Below, piece after piece: positions 1 to 9,225 of a stretch of 64,000 bases of DNA. Under the pieces are notes generated by a model. The model saw only the letters and a list, made by a program, of their open reading frames with translations. It did no database searches and was not told the origin of the DNA. The stretch covers positions 228,014 to 292,013 of the forward strand of contig NZ_RHUM01000005.1 in the NCBI RefSeq assembly GCF_003937915.1, in the 5' to 3' direction. This DNA comes from Erwinia sp. 198. Lineage in GTDB: Bacteria; Pseudomonadota; Gammaproteobacteria; Enterobacterales; Enterobacteriaceae. Within the stretch, counting starts at the first letter, position 1, and every line of letters starts with the position of its first letter. Both the position numbers and the translations under genes were made by a program.

Positions 1-436
1 GGCGATGGCGGGCGGTATCCTGGGCGATACCGCGCTCTTTTTCCTTGGCCGTTATTACGGCGCAAATATCCTTAAAAAATTTACAAAGCACCAGAAGCAG
101 ATCAAAAAAGCCAACTCGTTGATCCGTAAGCGGCCGGTGCTGTTTGTGATCGGCGTACGCTTTATGTACGGCCTGAGGATTGTCGGTCCGATTATCATCG
201 GTTCCAGCCGCCTGAAACCGCAAAAATTTATGCTGCTGAACGTGATTGGCGCGGTGCTGTGGGCGCTGATTTTCGTGTCTCTGGGCTATATCGGCGGCCA
301 GGTTATCGCGCCGTGGCTGCACACACTGGATCGCCACCTCAAGCAGATTTTCTGGGTGGTACTGATTGTGGCGCTGGTCTGGGGAGTAAGGATTTGGTTT
401 AAGCGCCGCGCGGCGCGTCAGCCGGATGAGGAGTAA
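1..436 (+). CDS. yohD: DedA-family inner membrane protein YohD (5' end outside window)
   Basis: This is the C-terminal part of a DedA/SNARE-associated membrane protein; the reading frame is open to the window edge, so the N-terminus is missing. The conserved DedA block GDxxxFxxGRYYG, a basic stretch (KKFTKHQKQIKK) and the segment RFMYGLRIVGPIIIG are visible, followed by two hydrophobic helices and a basic tail. The closest protein I recognise is E. coli YohD (192 aa), which shares the phrases FVIGxRFMYG and GGQVIAPWLH. DedA proteins are linked to lipid carrier recycling and envelope homeostasis. It converges on yohF, which is also its neighbour in E. coli; this supports the symbol. Confidence 0.9.
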   Translation, partial: AMAGGILGDTALFFLGRYYGANILKKFTKHQKQIKKANSLIRKRPVLFVIGVRFMYGLRIVGPIIIGSSRLKPQKFMLLNVIGAVLWALIFVSLGYIGGQVIAPWLHTLDRHLKQIFWVVLIVALVWGVRIWFKRRAARQPDEE

Positions 437-475
437 CGCTGGCGGAAAAAGGGCGAGGTCGCCCTTTGCCGTCGG

Positions 476-1252
476 CTACTTCTGGATATAGAACTGCGGG
501 TTCGCCAGCGTAAAGCCGCCGTCTATCACCAAAGACTGGCCGGTGGTGTAGCTTGCCCATTCGGAGCAGAGCCAGGCGACCATGCTGGCTATTTCACGCG
601 GATCGCCCGGCCGACCTGCCGGGATCTCCGGAACAGAAACATTGTGGGCGTCATCGTCGCTCATGTCGTTCATCGGCGTGGCGATCGCGCCGGGCGCCAC
701 CGAGTTTACCAGGATCTGGTGCGGCATCAGGCTCAGCGCCATTGATTTGGTCAGGCCGCCCAGCGCATGTTTGGCGGCGGTATAGGCCGTTGAATCCGGC
801 AGCGGCGTGTGCTCGTGCACCGAGGTGATATTGACAATCCTGCCGCCATCTCCCTGCTCGACCATATGGCGCGCGGCAATCTGTCCACAGATAAACGCGC
901 CGTCCACGTCCACGGTAAAGACTTTCCGCCAGGATTCGAATGAGGTTTCCAGAAAGGGAGATTTATCGTTGGTACCGGCGTTATTGACCAGGGCGTCAAT
1001 GCGGCCGAATTTGCTGATTAGCGCCTCCAGCGCCTTGCCGCCCTCCTGCGGATCGGCCAGGTCAAGGTGCTGAATTTCCGCTCTCCTGCCCAGTGCACGC
1101 ACCCGCTCCGCCGTATCCTGCGCGCCCTTTTCATCCGAGCGCCAGGTAATGCCGATATCGTACCCCTGCTCCGCTAACATAATCGCGCTGGCCTTGCCTA
1201 TCCCGGAATCGGAAGCGGTAACAACGGCAACTTTCTGCTCTGCTTTACTCAT
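476..1252 (-). CDS. yohF: SDR-family oxidoreductase YohF
   Basis: A 258-residue short-chain dehydrogenase/reductase using NAD(P). The N-terminal nucleotide-binding motif (TASDSGIGKA, near residues 11-20), NNAG, the catalytic Ser and YxxxK (YTAAK) and the C-terminal VIDGGF are all present. The phrases DIGITW, RIVNITSVHEHTPLPD and APGAIATPMN match E. coli YohF closely. The start chosen is the ATG preceded by GAGGAG seven bases upstream; a longer frame running to 1402 lacks a ribosome site and overlaps the next gene's promoter. The natural substrate is not known to me with certainty; reduction of small diketones has been proposed for the family. Confidence 0.9.
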   Translation of the reverse strand: MSKAEQKVAVVTASDSGIGKASAIMLAEQGYDIGITWRSDEKGAQDTAERVRALGRRAEIQHLDLADPQEGGKALEALISKFGRIDALVNNAGTNDKSPFLETSFESWRKVFTVDVDGAFICGQIAARHMVEQGDGGRIVNITSVHEHTPLPDSTAYTAAKHALGGLTKSMALSLMPHQILVNSVAPGAIATPMNDMSDDDAHNVSVPEIPAGRPGDPREIASMVAWLCSEWASYTTGQSLVIDGGFTLANPQFYIQK

Positions 1253-1394
1253 GGGTTTCTCCTCGGTCACTGTAAAAAAGCTAAGTATAGATGAGGCAGA
1301 TTCAGCGGCATTTACACTTGCTTGCGCTTCCTGACGCCCGTCCCGCCGCACGCTGGCTATAGTTAAAAAACAATCGGCTACCCGAGGAAGGGGC

Positions 1395-3209
1395 ATGAGC
1401 AAGATAAAAAGAAAGATCGAGGATCATGGCGTTATCGGGGATTTACGCACCTGTGCTTTAGTCGCCAACGATGGCGCAATCGACTACTTTTGCTGGCCGG
1501 ATCTGGACAGCCCGTCCGTGTTTACCGCGCTGCTGGACGGCGACGAAGCGGGCCTGTTCAGCATTGAGCCTGACTGGCCGGAGGCGCGCCGCCAGCAGCT
1601 TTATCTGCCTGATACCAATATTCTGCAAACCCGCTGGCTGGATCGCAAAGGCGTGGCGGAGATTACCGACTATATGCCGCTTTGCCAGCCAGAAGACCGG
1701 CAGCCGCGTCTGATCCGACGGGTTAAGGTCATTCATGGCGAAGCAACGTTTACGCTGCGCTGTGCGCCGGTTCATGACTATGCCCGCGCGGAGACTACGG
1801 CCAGCCTGAGCGAGGGCGATGTACTGTTCAGCGCGGAGAACCAGCCCACGCTGCGGCTGAGCGGTAAAGCTGACTTCCAGCTGGCGCGCAATGCGGCAAC
1901 TTCTACTTTTACCTTACGGGCTGGCGAACACCGCGAGTTCGTGCTGGGCTGCGCGGACGACGAGAAGGTGGATGAGGAAAAGACCGCGCTGTGTTTCCAG
2001 GATACGCTGCGCTTCTGGCGCGACTGGAGCGCGAAAAGCACCTATCGCGGCCGATGGCAGGAAATGGTGACCCGTTCGGCGCTGACCCTGAAGCTGCTGA
2101 CCTCGTGGAAGCACGGCTCGATCGCCGCCGCCGCCACCTTCGGCCTGCCGGAGGAGCTGGGCGGTGAACGCAACTGGGATTATCGCGCCTCGTGGCTGCG
2201 CGACGCCTCTTTCAGCATGTACGCGCTGATGCGGCTGGGCTACGTCGATGAAGCCCGCCACTTTACGCAGTGGGTGGGGCGCTGCGTCGAAAACAGCCAT
2301 CACGACGTAGAAAAACTCCAGGTAATGTATCGCATTGACAGCGGTACCGAGCTGCACGAAAGCGAGCTGCTTAATCTTTCCGGCTACGCCAACTCCACGC
2401 CGGTACGCATCGGCAATGACGCCTGGAATCAGACGCAGCTGGATATCTATGGCGAGCTGATGGACGCCGTTTACCTGGCTAATAAATATGGCGAGGCGAT
2501 CTCCCATCGCGGCTGGCTGCACGTCAGTAAAATGATCGATCACGTCGGTGAAAACTGGAACAAGCCCGATGCGGGGATTTGGGAAATGCGCGGTGAACCG
2601 GAGCATTTTCTGCATTCGCGCCTGATGTGCTGGGTCGCGCTGGATCGGGCGATACGGCTGGGCCAGAAGCGTTCGCTGTCGTTTCCCTACGAGCGCTGGC
2701 TACGCATCCGCGACGAGATCCGCGAGGATATCTGGACAAACTTCTGGAATGAAGAACAGGGCCATTTCGTCGCCACGCGCCACGGCGACTTTGTTGACGC
2801 CTCAATGCTGCTGATGCCGCTGGTCAGGTTCGTTGGCGCGACCGATCCCGACTGGCTGGCGACGCTCGACGTCATTAAAGATAAGCTGGTCAGTGACGGC
2901 CTGGTTAAACGCTATAACCGAACCGAAACGCCGGCTGACGGGCTGGAAGGCACGGAAGGCTCCTTTACCGCCTGTTCGTTCTGGTACGTAGAGTGCCTTG
3001 CGCGCGCCGGACGGGTTTACGAAGCCCATTTTGAATTTGAAAAACTGCTAAGCTATGCCAATCCGCTCGGGCTTTATGCCGAGGAGTTCGATCATCAGGG
3101 CTATGCATTGGGCAATACGCCGCAGGCGCTCAGCCATCTGGCGCTGATCAGCGCGGCCTTTTTCCTGAACCGCAAGCTGAACGGCGACGATCCGCTATGG
3201 CAGCCCTGA
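1395..3209 (+). CDS. Glycoside hydrolase family 15-like protein (glucoamylase/trehalase type)
   Basis: A 604-residue cytosolic protein without signal peptide. Residues 1-190 or so form the beta-rich N-terminal domain typical of bacterial GH15 proteins (opening with GVIGDLRTCALVANDGAIDY). The rest is an (alpha/alpha)6 barrel with motifs such as NWDYRASWLRDASF, LMCWVALDRA and, near the C-terminus, EGSFTACSFWYVE and YAEEFD, where acid/base glutamates of the family lie. Members hydrolyse alpha-glucosidic bonds of glucans or trehalose. The start has a GAGGAAGG ribosome site. It is divergent from yohF and stands alone; treB 1.6 kb downstream makes a trehalose link thinkable but unproven. Confidence 0.85.
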   Translation: MSKIKRKIEDHGVIGDLRTCALVANDGAIDYFCWPDLDSPSVFTALLDGDEAGLFSIEPDWPEARRQQLYLPDTNILQTRWLDRKGVAEITDYMPLCQPEDRQPRLIRRVKVIHGEATFTLRCAPVHDYARAETTASLSEGDVLFSAENQPTLRLSGKADFQLARNAATSTFTLRAGEHREFVLGCADDEKVDEEKTALCFQDTLRFWRDWSAKSTYRGRWQEMVTRSALTLKLLTSWKHGSIAAAATFGLPEELGGERNWDYRASWLRDASFSMYALMRLGYVDEARHFTQWVGRCVENSHHDVEKLQVMYRIDSGTELHESELLNLSGYANSTPVRIGNDAWNQTQLDIYGELMDAVYLANKYGEAISHRGWLHVSKMIDHVGENWNKPDAGIWEMRGEPEHFLHSRLMCWVALDRAIRLGQKRSLSFPYERWLRIRDEIREDIWTNFWNEEQGHFVATRHGDFVDASMLLMPLVRFVGATDPDWLATLDVIKDKLVSDGLVKRYNRTETPADGLEGTEGSFTACSFWYVECLARAGRVYEAHFEFEKLLSYANPLGLYAEEFDHQGYALGNTPQALSHLALISAAFFLNRKLNGDDPLWQP

Positions 3210-3380
3210 CGCGGCCTGCCGCCCGGAACGCTCTGCGGCTAAATTTATGTAAAGCTGGCCTTTGGCCGCAAATGCAGGTTTATTCCTGCTGAGTTATGAC
3301 CATATAATGTGCAGCCGGTCACAGCCGACCTGCACAGGCTCCTTTATCCACAGTTTACATGGCGCAATACCTTGAAGAAT

Positions 3381-4613
3381 ATGAAAAAAAGCATCCGCGC
3401 ATTAGCCACTTTACTGCTGGCCGCCACCGCTTACAGCCAGTCTGCTTTTGCCGTGGTTTATAATCTGCCCGCCGCCAACAGCCGTCTTATTGGCGAAAAC
3501 ATTGAAATTACCGTGCCTCAGGACAGCAAACTGCCGCTGGAGGCGTTTGCCGCACAGTATCAGATGGGCCTGAGCAACATGCTCGAAGCCAATCCCGGCG
3601 TGGATGTCTATCTGCCGAAAGCAGGCTCAAAACTGATCGTGCCTCAGCAGCTGATCCTGCCCGACGCGCCGCGCGAAGGGGTGGTGATCAACAGCGCTGA
3701 AATGCGTCTTTATTACTATCCGAAAGGCGGTAAGACCGTGGTCGTGCTGCCGATCGGCGTGGGCGAACTGGGTAAAGATACGCCGGTAAACTGGACGACA
3801 ACGGTACAAAGCAAGAAAGACGGCCCAACCTGGACGCCGACGAAGAAGATGCATGAAGATGCCGCGGCAGCCGGTTCGCCGCTGCCGCCGATCTTCCCGG
3901 CCGGCCCGGACAACCCGATGGGTCTTTACGCGCTCTATATCGGCCGCCTGTACGCTATCCACGGCACTAACGCTAACTTTGGCATCGGCCTGCGCGTCAG
4001 CCACGGCTGCGTGCGTCTGCGCGCCGACGATATCAAGTGGCTGTTCGACAACGTGCCTGTCGGTACGCGCGTACAGTTTATCGACCAGCCGGTGAAGGCG
4101 AGCGTGGAGCCGGACGGCACCCGCTATATCGAGGTGCACAACCCGCTGTCGCAGACCGAAGAGCAGTTCAACTCCCGCGAGCCGGTACCGCTGACGCTGA
4201 CCGCCGCCGTGAATAAAGTGGTTGGCGACGCCAGCGTGGACAGCGCGAGCCTCGAAGCCGCGCTGAAAGCCCGTACCGGTATGCCGACCAAGATCAACGG
4301 CGCGTCCGGCAACGGCTATGCGGCCCCGATCCCTGTTCAGGAAAACAACAGCGCGCAGCCAACAGAGCAGCCAACCACGCCAGTTACGCCGCAGGGCGCT
4401 AACGTGGGCGCCGAGGCGGCCCCGGCGGCTACGGTAGACGGCCAGCCCACGCCTGCGACCGTAGACGGTCAGGCCACCGGCGAAGGCGCAACCGACGCGC
4501 CGCAGGCGCCGGCGGCAGGCGACAACGGCTTCGTCGTGCCGGCGCAGCCTGGCCCGGTTTACGATAAGACCACCAAACCGGCAGCGAAAGCCGCTGCACC
4601 AGCATCGTTGTAA
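3381..4613 (+). CDS. ldtB: Periplasmic L,D-transpeptidase, LdtB/YbiS type, with extended C-terminal tail
   Basis: A 410-residue secreted YkuD-family transpeptidase that attaches Braun lipoprotein to, or cross-links, peptidoglycan. A signal peptide (residues 1-24, ending SAFA) is followed by a LysM-like segment (about 40-90) and the catalytic domain with H194 and the Cys motif SHGCVRL (C210). Phrases such as [17 protein letters not shown] and [19 protein letters not shown] are near those of E. coli YbiS (306 aa). The extra 100 residues are Ala/Pro/Gln-rich with a short repeat ([18 protein letters not shown]). The start at MKKSIRAL gives the signal peptide; an upstream ATG at 3309 would put 24 residues in front of it. 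Paralogues LdtA and LdtC are alternatives for the symbol. Confidence 0.85.
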   Translation: MKKSIRALATLLLAATAYSQSAFAVVYNLPAANSRLIGENIEITVPQDSKLPLEAFAAQYQMGLSNMLEANPGVDVYLPKAGSKLIVPQQLILPDAPREGVVINSAEMRLYYYPKGGKTVVVLPIGVGELGKDTPVNWTTTVQSKKDGPTWTPTKKMHEDAAAAGSPLPPIFPAGPDNPMGLYALYIGRLYAIHGTNANFGIGLRVSHGCVRLRADDIKWLFDNVPVGTRVQFIDQPVKASVEPDGTRYIEVHNPLSQTEEQFNSREPVPLTLTAAVNKVVGDASVDSASLEAALKARTGMPTKINGASGNGYAAPIPVQENNSAQPTEQPTTPVTPQGANVGAEAAPAATVDGQPTPATVDGQATGEGATDAPQAPAAGDNGFVVPAQPGPVYDKTTKPAAKAAAPASL

Positions 4614-4640
4614 GCGAACGCCAGTCTTTACTGATCAGCA

Positions 4641-4666
4641 AAACGGGCCTGACGGCCCGTTTTTTA
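4641..4666 (+). terminator. Rho-independent terminator after ldtB
   Basis: The inverted repeat ACGGGCC-tga-GGCCCGT is followed directly by six T residues, 27 bases after the ldtB stop. Confidence 0.9.
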
Positions 4667-4730
4667 TTGAACGCCGTGGGCTTTCTGACCGTTCCTCTCC
4701 CGCAACTTTCAATTTTTTCTGAACCCGTTC

Positions 4731-4746
4731 TGTGATCGTTTTCAAT
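4731..4746 (+). promoter_or_regulatory. Possible CRP site upstream of treB
   Basis: TGTGA-N6-TCAAT has a perfect left half and three of five matches in the right half. It lies 119-134 bases before treB, in an AT-rich promoter region. Cyclic-AMP control of a PTS sugar permease is expected. Inference only. Confidence 0.4.
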
Positions 4747-4864
4747 AATTAATACATTCCTGCCAGAGATTATTTTTTAAACGGCTACGTTTTAAAAACG
4801 CAATCTCATCCCATTAAAACAATAATGGCCAGCAAAACTTATCTTTCACCTCTGGAAGGCAAAA

Positions 4865-6286
4865 ATGGCGAAAAAAAGTAATGCTCAGGATATTGATAAA
4901 CTGATCGAACTGGTGGGCGGAAAAGAAAATATAGCAACGGTGAGCCATTGTATTACAAGGCTCAGATTTGTGCTAAACGATCCGGCGAAAGCCAGACCCA
5001 AAGAGATTGAAACGCTGCCGATGGTAAAAGGCTGTTTTACCAATGCCGGTCAGTTTCAGGTAGTTATCGGCACGGATGTCGATGACTGGTATCAGGTGCT
5101 GCTCAAACAAACACAGCTTACCGGTACCGATAAAGAAAGCGCCAAGCGGGTTGCCAGGCAGAATATGAAATGGCACGAAAGCCTGATATCGCATTTTGCC
5201 GAAATCTTTTTCCCGCTGCTGCCGGCGCTTATCAGCGGAGGGTTAATATTAGGCTTCCGTAATCTGATTGGGGATTTACCGCTTTATAACGATGCTCCGC
5301 TTACCGCCGCGTCGGTAGTATGGAAAAGCGTTTACGATTTCCTGTGGTTAATCGGCGAGGCGATTTTCTTTTATATTCCGGTAGGCCTGTGCTGGTCTGT
5401 GGTTAAAAAAATGGGCGGCACCCCGATTTTAGGGATCGTGCTGGGTATTACCCTGGTTTCGCCGCAGCTGATGAATGCTTACCTGTTAGGTCAGCAGGTA
5501 CCTGAGTCCTGGAATTTTGGCTGGTTTACTATCGATAAGGTCGGCTATCAGTCTCAGGTTATTCCTTCAATTCTGGCTGGCCTGACGCTGGCATGGATTG
5601 AGCTTAAGCTGAAGCGTATCGTGCCGGATTATTTAACGCTGGTGGTGGTGCCGGTGGTATCGCTGCTGGTCGCGGTGTTTCTGGCGCATACCCTTATTGG
5701 GCCTTTTGGCCGTATTGTCGGTAACGGCATCGCCTGGGGCGTAAGCCACCTGATGACCGGGCCTTTTGCCCCCATCGGCTCCGCGCTGTTTGGCTTTTTG
5801 TATGCCCCGCTGGTTATCACCGGCGTTCATCAGACCACGCTGGCGGTAGATTTGCAGCTGATCCAGAATCTTGGCGGCACGCCGGTCTGGCCCATTATTG
5901 CCCTCTCGAACATGGCGCAGGGATCGGCGGTGCTCGGCATCATCTTTATGAGCAAAAAAGTGAACGAGCGCGAAATCTCCGTACCCGCGGCTATTTCCGC
6001 TTATCTGGGCGTAACCGAACCGGCCATGTACGGGATCAACATGAAATACCGTTTCCCGATGCTGTGCGGCATGGTGGGATCGGCCTGCGCCGGGCTTATC
6101 TGCGGGCTTTCCGGCGTGATGGCGAACGGCATTGGCGTTGGCGGGCTGCCGGCTATTTTGTCGGTCAAAACGCAATATTGGGCCGTGTTTGGTATGGCGA
6201 TGGTCGTCGCTATTGTTATTCCGCTGCTGCTTACTATGGCGATTTACAAACGTAAACAGGCCGCCGGCAAGCTGCTGGTGGTCTGA
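4865..6286 (+). CDS. treB: Trehalose-specific PTS enzyme IIBC
   Basis: A 473-residue permease, the same length as E. coli TreB, that imports trehalose while phosphorylating it to trehalose-6-phosphate. The EIIB domain comes first with phospho-Cys29 (SHCITRLRF). The EIIC domain follows with about ten membrane segments and the motifs GVHQTTLAVDLQ and GVTEPAMYGI. Many long phrases are those of TreB (LPALISGGLILGFRN, KKMGGTPILGIVLG). The ATG follows GGAAGG. Unlike E. coli, no treC (trehalose-6-phosphate hydrolase) follows: the next gene runs on the other strand. Its partner enzyme must be elsewhere or lost. Confidence 0.92.
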   Translation: MAKKSNAQDIDKLIELVGGKENIATVSHCITRLRFVLNDPAKARPKEIETLPMVKGCFTNAGQFQVVIGTDVDDWYQVLLKQTQLTGTDKESAKRVARQNMKWHESLISHFAEIFFPLLPALISGGLILGFRNLIGDLPLYNDAPLTAASVVWKSVYDFLWLIGEAIFFYIPVGLCWSVVKKMGGTPILGIVLGITLVSPQLMNAYLLGQQVPESWNFGWFTIDKVGYQSQVIPSILAGLTLAWIELKLKRIVPDYLTLVVVPVVSLLVAVFLAHTLIGPFGRIVGNGIAWGVSHLMTGPFAPIGSALFGFLYAPLVITGVHQTTLAVDLQLIQNLGGTPVWPIIALSNMAQGSAVLGIIFMSKKVNEREISVPAAISAYLGVTEPAMYGINMKYRFPMLCGMVGSACAGLICGLSGVMANGIGVGGLPAILSVKTQYWAVFGMAMVVAIVIPLLLTMAIYKRKQAAGKLLVV

Positions 6287-6341
6287 GTAAGGGCGCCGGT
6301 AAAAATGGCGGAACGGCGTCCTTGCGCCTGCGGCCCGGGGG

Positions 6342-7355
6342 CTACCATTTCAGACCCAGGCCGGTGGTAAAGTTACGCTCGTTGAGCGTATCGCGCGTGC
6401 CGCTGACCAGGTTATGGCCGTAGCTAACGTTCAGCGAAGACCAGCTGGTCAGCTGGTAACGCAGGCCGACTTCCGCATCCAGCGTAAAAATGTTGCCATC
6501 CAGCGAATGTCCCGCGTCGCCGTGGCTGAAAAGCGCAATCTTTCTGCCCTCAAGAAAGCGCTGGTAGTTCCAGCGCAGCGACGCGCCCAAATGGCTGTCA
6601 TAACTGCCGTCGCTATAGCCATAGGTAAACGCCCCGCCCAGCAGAGCCAGCGAGAAAGAACCCAGCTCGTCGTCCCAGAACTGATAGCCGGGGCCGGTGC
6701 CCAACAGCGCCTGTTCAGAAAGATCCTCCACCCAGTCGCGCTTGTAGCTGGCCCTGCCCTGCCAGAACAGCCGATCCTGAAACTTATAGTCCAGCGCGTA
6801 GCGCAGGCTGTAGTTTTCGGTGTTCATGCTGTCGTCTTCTTTTTCGCGCGTATAGGTGCCGCCGAAATCGTTACGCCATTTGCCCACGTTGATCTTGTTG
6901 TTGTAAGCAAAATGCGAGTCCTGAGTATGGGTAGAGGCTTTTTTCAGGCTGACGCCCACATCGATATTGCCGGTCCAGGTCAGCGCGTCGGTTTTGGGTT
7001 TAGGCTTCATAAATTCGTCGAACTTCGCGACCTGTACGCGCTGCTCGTCATCGCCGCGCCGCACCATAATATAGCCCCGATCGGCGGCTTCCAGCTGCGC
7101 TTTAAATACCGTATCGCCGCTGCGCAGATCTATCGCCTTTTCACTGGAAAGCGTGCTGACCGCCCCCCAGTCCAGCGACAGCGTACCGCCGTAGCTGCTG
7201 TCCATCACCAGTTTGCCGTCGCTTAACGAGCGGATGGTACCGCTGAGGCGATCGCCATTTTTCATCCAGACCGTATCGGCGCGGGCAGCCCCCGTCGCCA
7301 GCACGGGCAGTAATAGCAGGCCGGTAAGCCTCATGCGAAATAAAGAAAAAGACAT
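6342..7355 (-). CDS. DUF481 outer-surface protein with signal peptide
   Basis: A 337-residue exported protein of unknown role. The signal peptide ends ARA-DT near residue 27. Residues 28-110 form a small beta domain (TVWMKNGDRLSGTI, repeated pattern of a GDxxxG sheet). The remainder is DUF481, with alternating aromatic and polar strands (YSLRYALDYKFQDRLFWQGRASY, YQFWDDELGSFSLALLGG) ending in an aromatic residue (GLKW), as outer membrane beta-barrels do. It resembles the YdiY family only in the barrel part. It stands alone between treB and the phosphate transporter gene. A second ATG seven codons in (MRLTGLL) is a possible start. Confidence 0.8.
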   Translation of the reverse strand: MSFSLFRMRLTGLLLLPVLATGAARADTVWMKNGDRLSGTIRSLSDGKLVMDSSYGGTLSLDWGAVSTLSSEKAIDLRSGDTVFKAQLEAADRGYIMVRRGDDEQRVQVAKFDEFMKPKPKTDALTWTGNIDVGVSLKKASTHTQDSHFAYNNKINVGKWRNDFGGTYTREKEDDSMNTENYSLRYALDYKFQDRLFWQGRASYKRDWVEDLSEQALLGTGPGYQFWDDELGSFSLALLGGAFTYGYSDGSYDSHLGASLRWNYQRFLEGRKIALFSHGDAGHSLDGNIFTLDAEVGLRYQLTSWSSLNVSYGHNLVSGTRDTLNERNFTTGLGLKW

Positions 7356-7575
7356 AGGGGTGAACAGAATCCTCTGAAACGGTGGACGAGTGTCTTTATA
7401 TCCTGGTTGATGACGCTGGCGCTAAGCACGGGAATATGTCTGATAAATAAGTCGATTAACATTATATGCTGCGTTAGTAAGCATTATCAGAGGCTATTTC
7501 GGTCATCTTACTGTCATCAAGCCTGCGTACATCTTCAGACAGGTGTCTCTTTTATGCTGACGGCTAAGAGGATTT

Positions 7576-9183
7576 ATGAGCGACAATAGCGCAGTACCGC
7601 ACTATCCGGCGGCCAGCAGTCGCCCCGTTTTCCAAAAGAACAGTCGGCTCTCCGTGCTGCTGTTTATTCTGCTGCTGGTGCTGGGCATCGCCTTCGCCGG
7701 TGTGAATCTCTTTCATGACGTCAGCGACGCGGGCGGCGCCAGCACCAGCTACGTTCCCTATCTGCTGCTCGGCATGGCGCTGCTGATTGCACTGGGCTTT
7801 GAGTTCGTCAACGGCTTTCACGATACGGCCAACGCCGTGGCGACGGTGATCTATACCCACTCGCTGACGCCAACCGTGGCGGTGATCTGGTCGGGATTTT
7901 TTAACTTCCTGGGCGTGCTGCTTTCCAGCGGCGTGGTCGCCTTCGGCATCATTTCGCTGCTGCCCGTGGAGCTGATTTTACAGGCGAGCAGCGGCGGCGG
8001 CTTCGCGATGGTTTACGCGCTGCTGTTTTCCGCTATTCTCTGGAACCTGGGCACCTGGTGGTTTGGCCTGCCCGCCTCCTCTTCCCATACGCTTATCGGC
8101 TCTATTATCGGCGTCGGCGTGGCGAACGCGCTGATCCATGGCCGTACCGGCACCAGCGGCGTCGACTGGGATCAGGCGCTGAAAGTGGGCTATGCGCTGC
8201 TGCTGTCACCGATAGTGGGCTTTGTCTGCGCGGGTCTGCTGCTGCTGGTGATGAAGCGTGTGGTGAAAAATCGCCGCCTGTATAGCGCCCCCCAGGGCAA
8301 TCGCAAGCCGCCGGTATGGATACGCGGGCTGCTGATTTTAACCTGTACCGGCGTCTCTTTCGCGCACGGCTCCAACGACGGTCAGAAAGGCATGGGGCTG
8401 ATTATGCTGATCCTGGTCGGCACCATGCCGATGGCCTACGCGCTGAACCGTTCTATTCCTGCTGAACAAAGCCCGCGCGTGGCGGCGCTGGCTACCGTGA
8501 CGCAACAGGAGCTGCTGCGCCAGTCGTCCGGCGTGCCGATGCCCGCTTCGCCCTACGACGTGCTGACGGCCTACGTACGCACCACTACGCTGACGCCGCA
8601 GGTTCTTCCCGCGCTGGCGCAGCTAACCGGCGCTATCGGCGATCAGATCCGTCAATACGGCACCGTGGATAAGATCCCGGCACAGGCCGTTTCTAACACC
8701 CGCAACACTATGTATCTGGCTTCGGAAACCATCAAGCATCTGAAGAGCGAACCGCAGTTCAGGCTGCCCGCGCAGACGCAGCGGGATCTGGATGCGCTGA
8801 AGGCGGAGCTGGACAACGCCACGCGCTTTATTCCCTGGTGGGTGAAGGTGGTGGTCGCTATCGCGCTGGGTCTGGGGACGATGGTCGGATGGCGCAGGAT
8901 CGTGGTGACGGTGGGTGAAAAAATCGGCAAAACGCATCTGAGTTATGCCCAGGGCGCCAGCGCCGAACTGGTGGCAATGGCGACCATCGGCGCCGCAGAC
9001 GGTTTTGGCCTGCCGGTTTCCACCACGCACGTGCTCTCTTCCGGCGTGGCGGGCACCATGGCCGCTAACCGTTCCGGGCTGCAGCTTGCCACGTTGCGCA
9101 ACCTGGCCATGGCCTGGATATTAACGCTGCCGGTGTCGATCCTGCTTTCCGCCTCGCTTTACTGGCTTTTTACCCGCTTTTAA
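7576..9183 (+). CDS. PiT-family inorganic phosphate transporter
   Basis: A 535-residue inner membrane permease of the PiT family (phosphate uptake driven by the ion gradient). The two family signature repeats are visible: GFEFVNGFHDTANAVATVIYT in the first half, and SFAHGSNDGQKGMGLI with PVSTTHVLSS later. A hydrophilic loop of about 130 residues (roughly 295-420) separates the halves. It is longer than E. coli PitA (499 aa) and the central loop differs, so I give no symbol. AGAGGA lies seven bases before the ATG. Confidence 0.88.
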   Translation: MSDNSAVPHYPAASSRPVFQKNSRLSVLLFILLLVLGIAFAGVNLFHDVSDAGGASTSYVPYLLLGMALLIALGFEFVNGFHDTANAVATVIYTHSLTPTVAVIWSGFFNFLGVLLSSGVVAFGIISLLPVELILQASSGGGFAMVYALLFSAILWNLGTWWFGLPASSSHTLIGSIIGVGVANALIHGRTGTSGVDWDQALKVGYALLLSPIVGFVCAGLLLLVMKRVVKNRRLYSAPQGNRKPPVWIRGLLILTCTGVSFAHGSNDGQKGMGLIMLILVGTMPMAYALNRSIPAEQSPRVAALATVTQQELLRQSSGVPMPASPYDVLTAYVRTTTLTPQVLPALAQLTGAIGDQIRQYGTVDKIPAQAVSNTRNTMYLASETIKHLKSEPQFRLPAQTQRDLDALKAELDNATRFIPWWVKVVVAIALGLGTMVGWRRIVVTVGEKIGKTHLSYAQGASAELVAMATIGAADGFGLPVSTTHVLSSGVAGTMAANRSGLQLATLRNLAMAWILTLPVSILLSASLYWLFTRF

Positions 9184-9190
9184 CCGCCGC

Positions 9191-9225
9191 TTAAGGCTAC
9201 ATCACCGTGATGCAGCCTTAATTTT
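9191..9225. terminator. Bidirectional hairpin terminator
   Basis: TTAAGGCT pairs with AGCCTTAA around an inner ATCAC/GTGAT stem, followed by a T-rich stretch. It sits between the convergent phosphate transporter and MFS genes and overlaps the last codons of the MFS gene. Confidence 0.75.

Noticed and set aside
7505-7540. PhoB box before the phosphate transporter
   Set aside because: One perfect CTGTCAT half exists but the second half matches at only two of seven bases.
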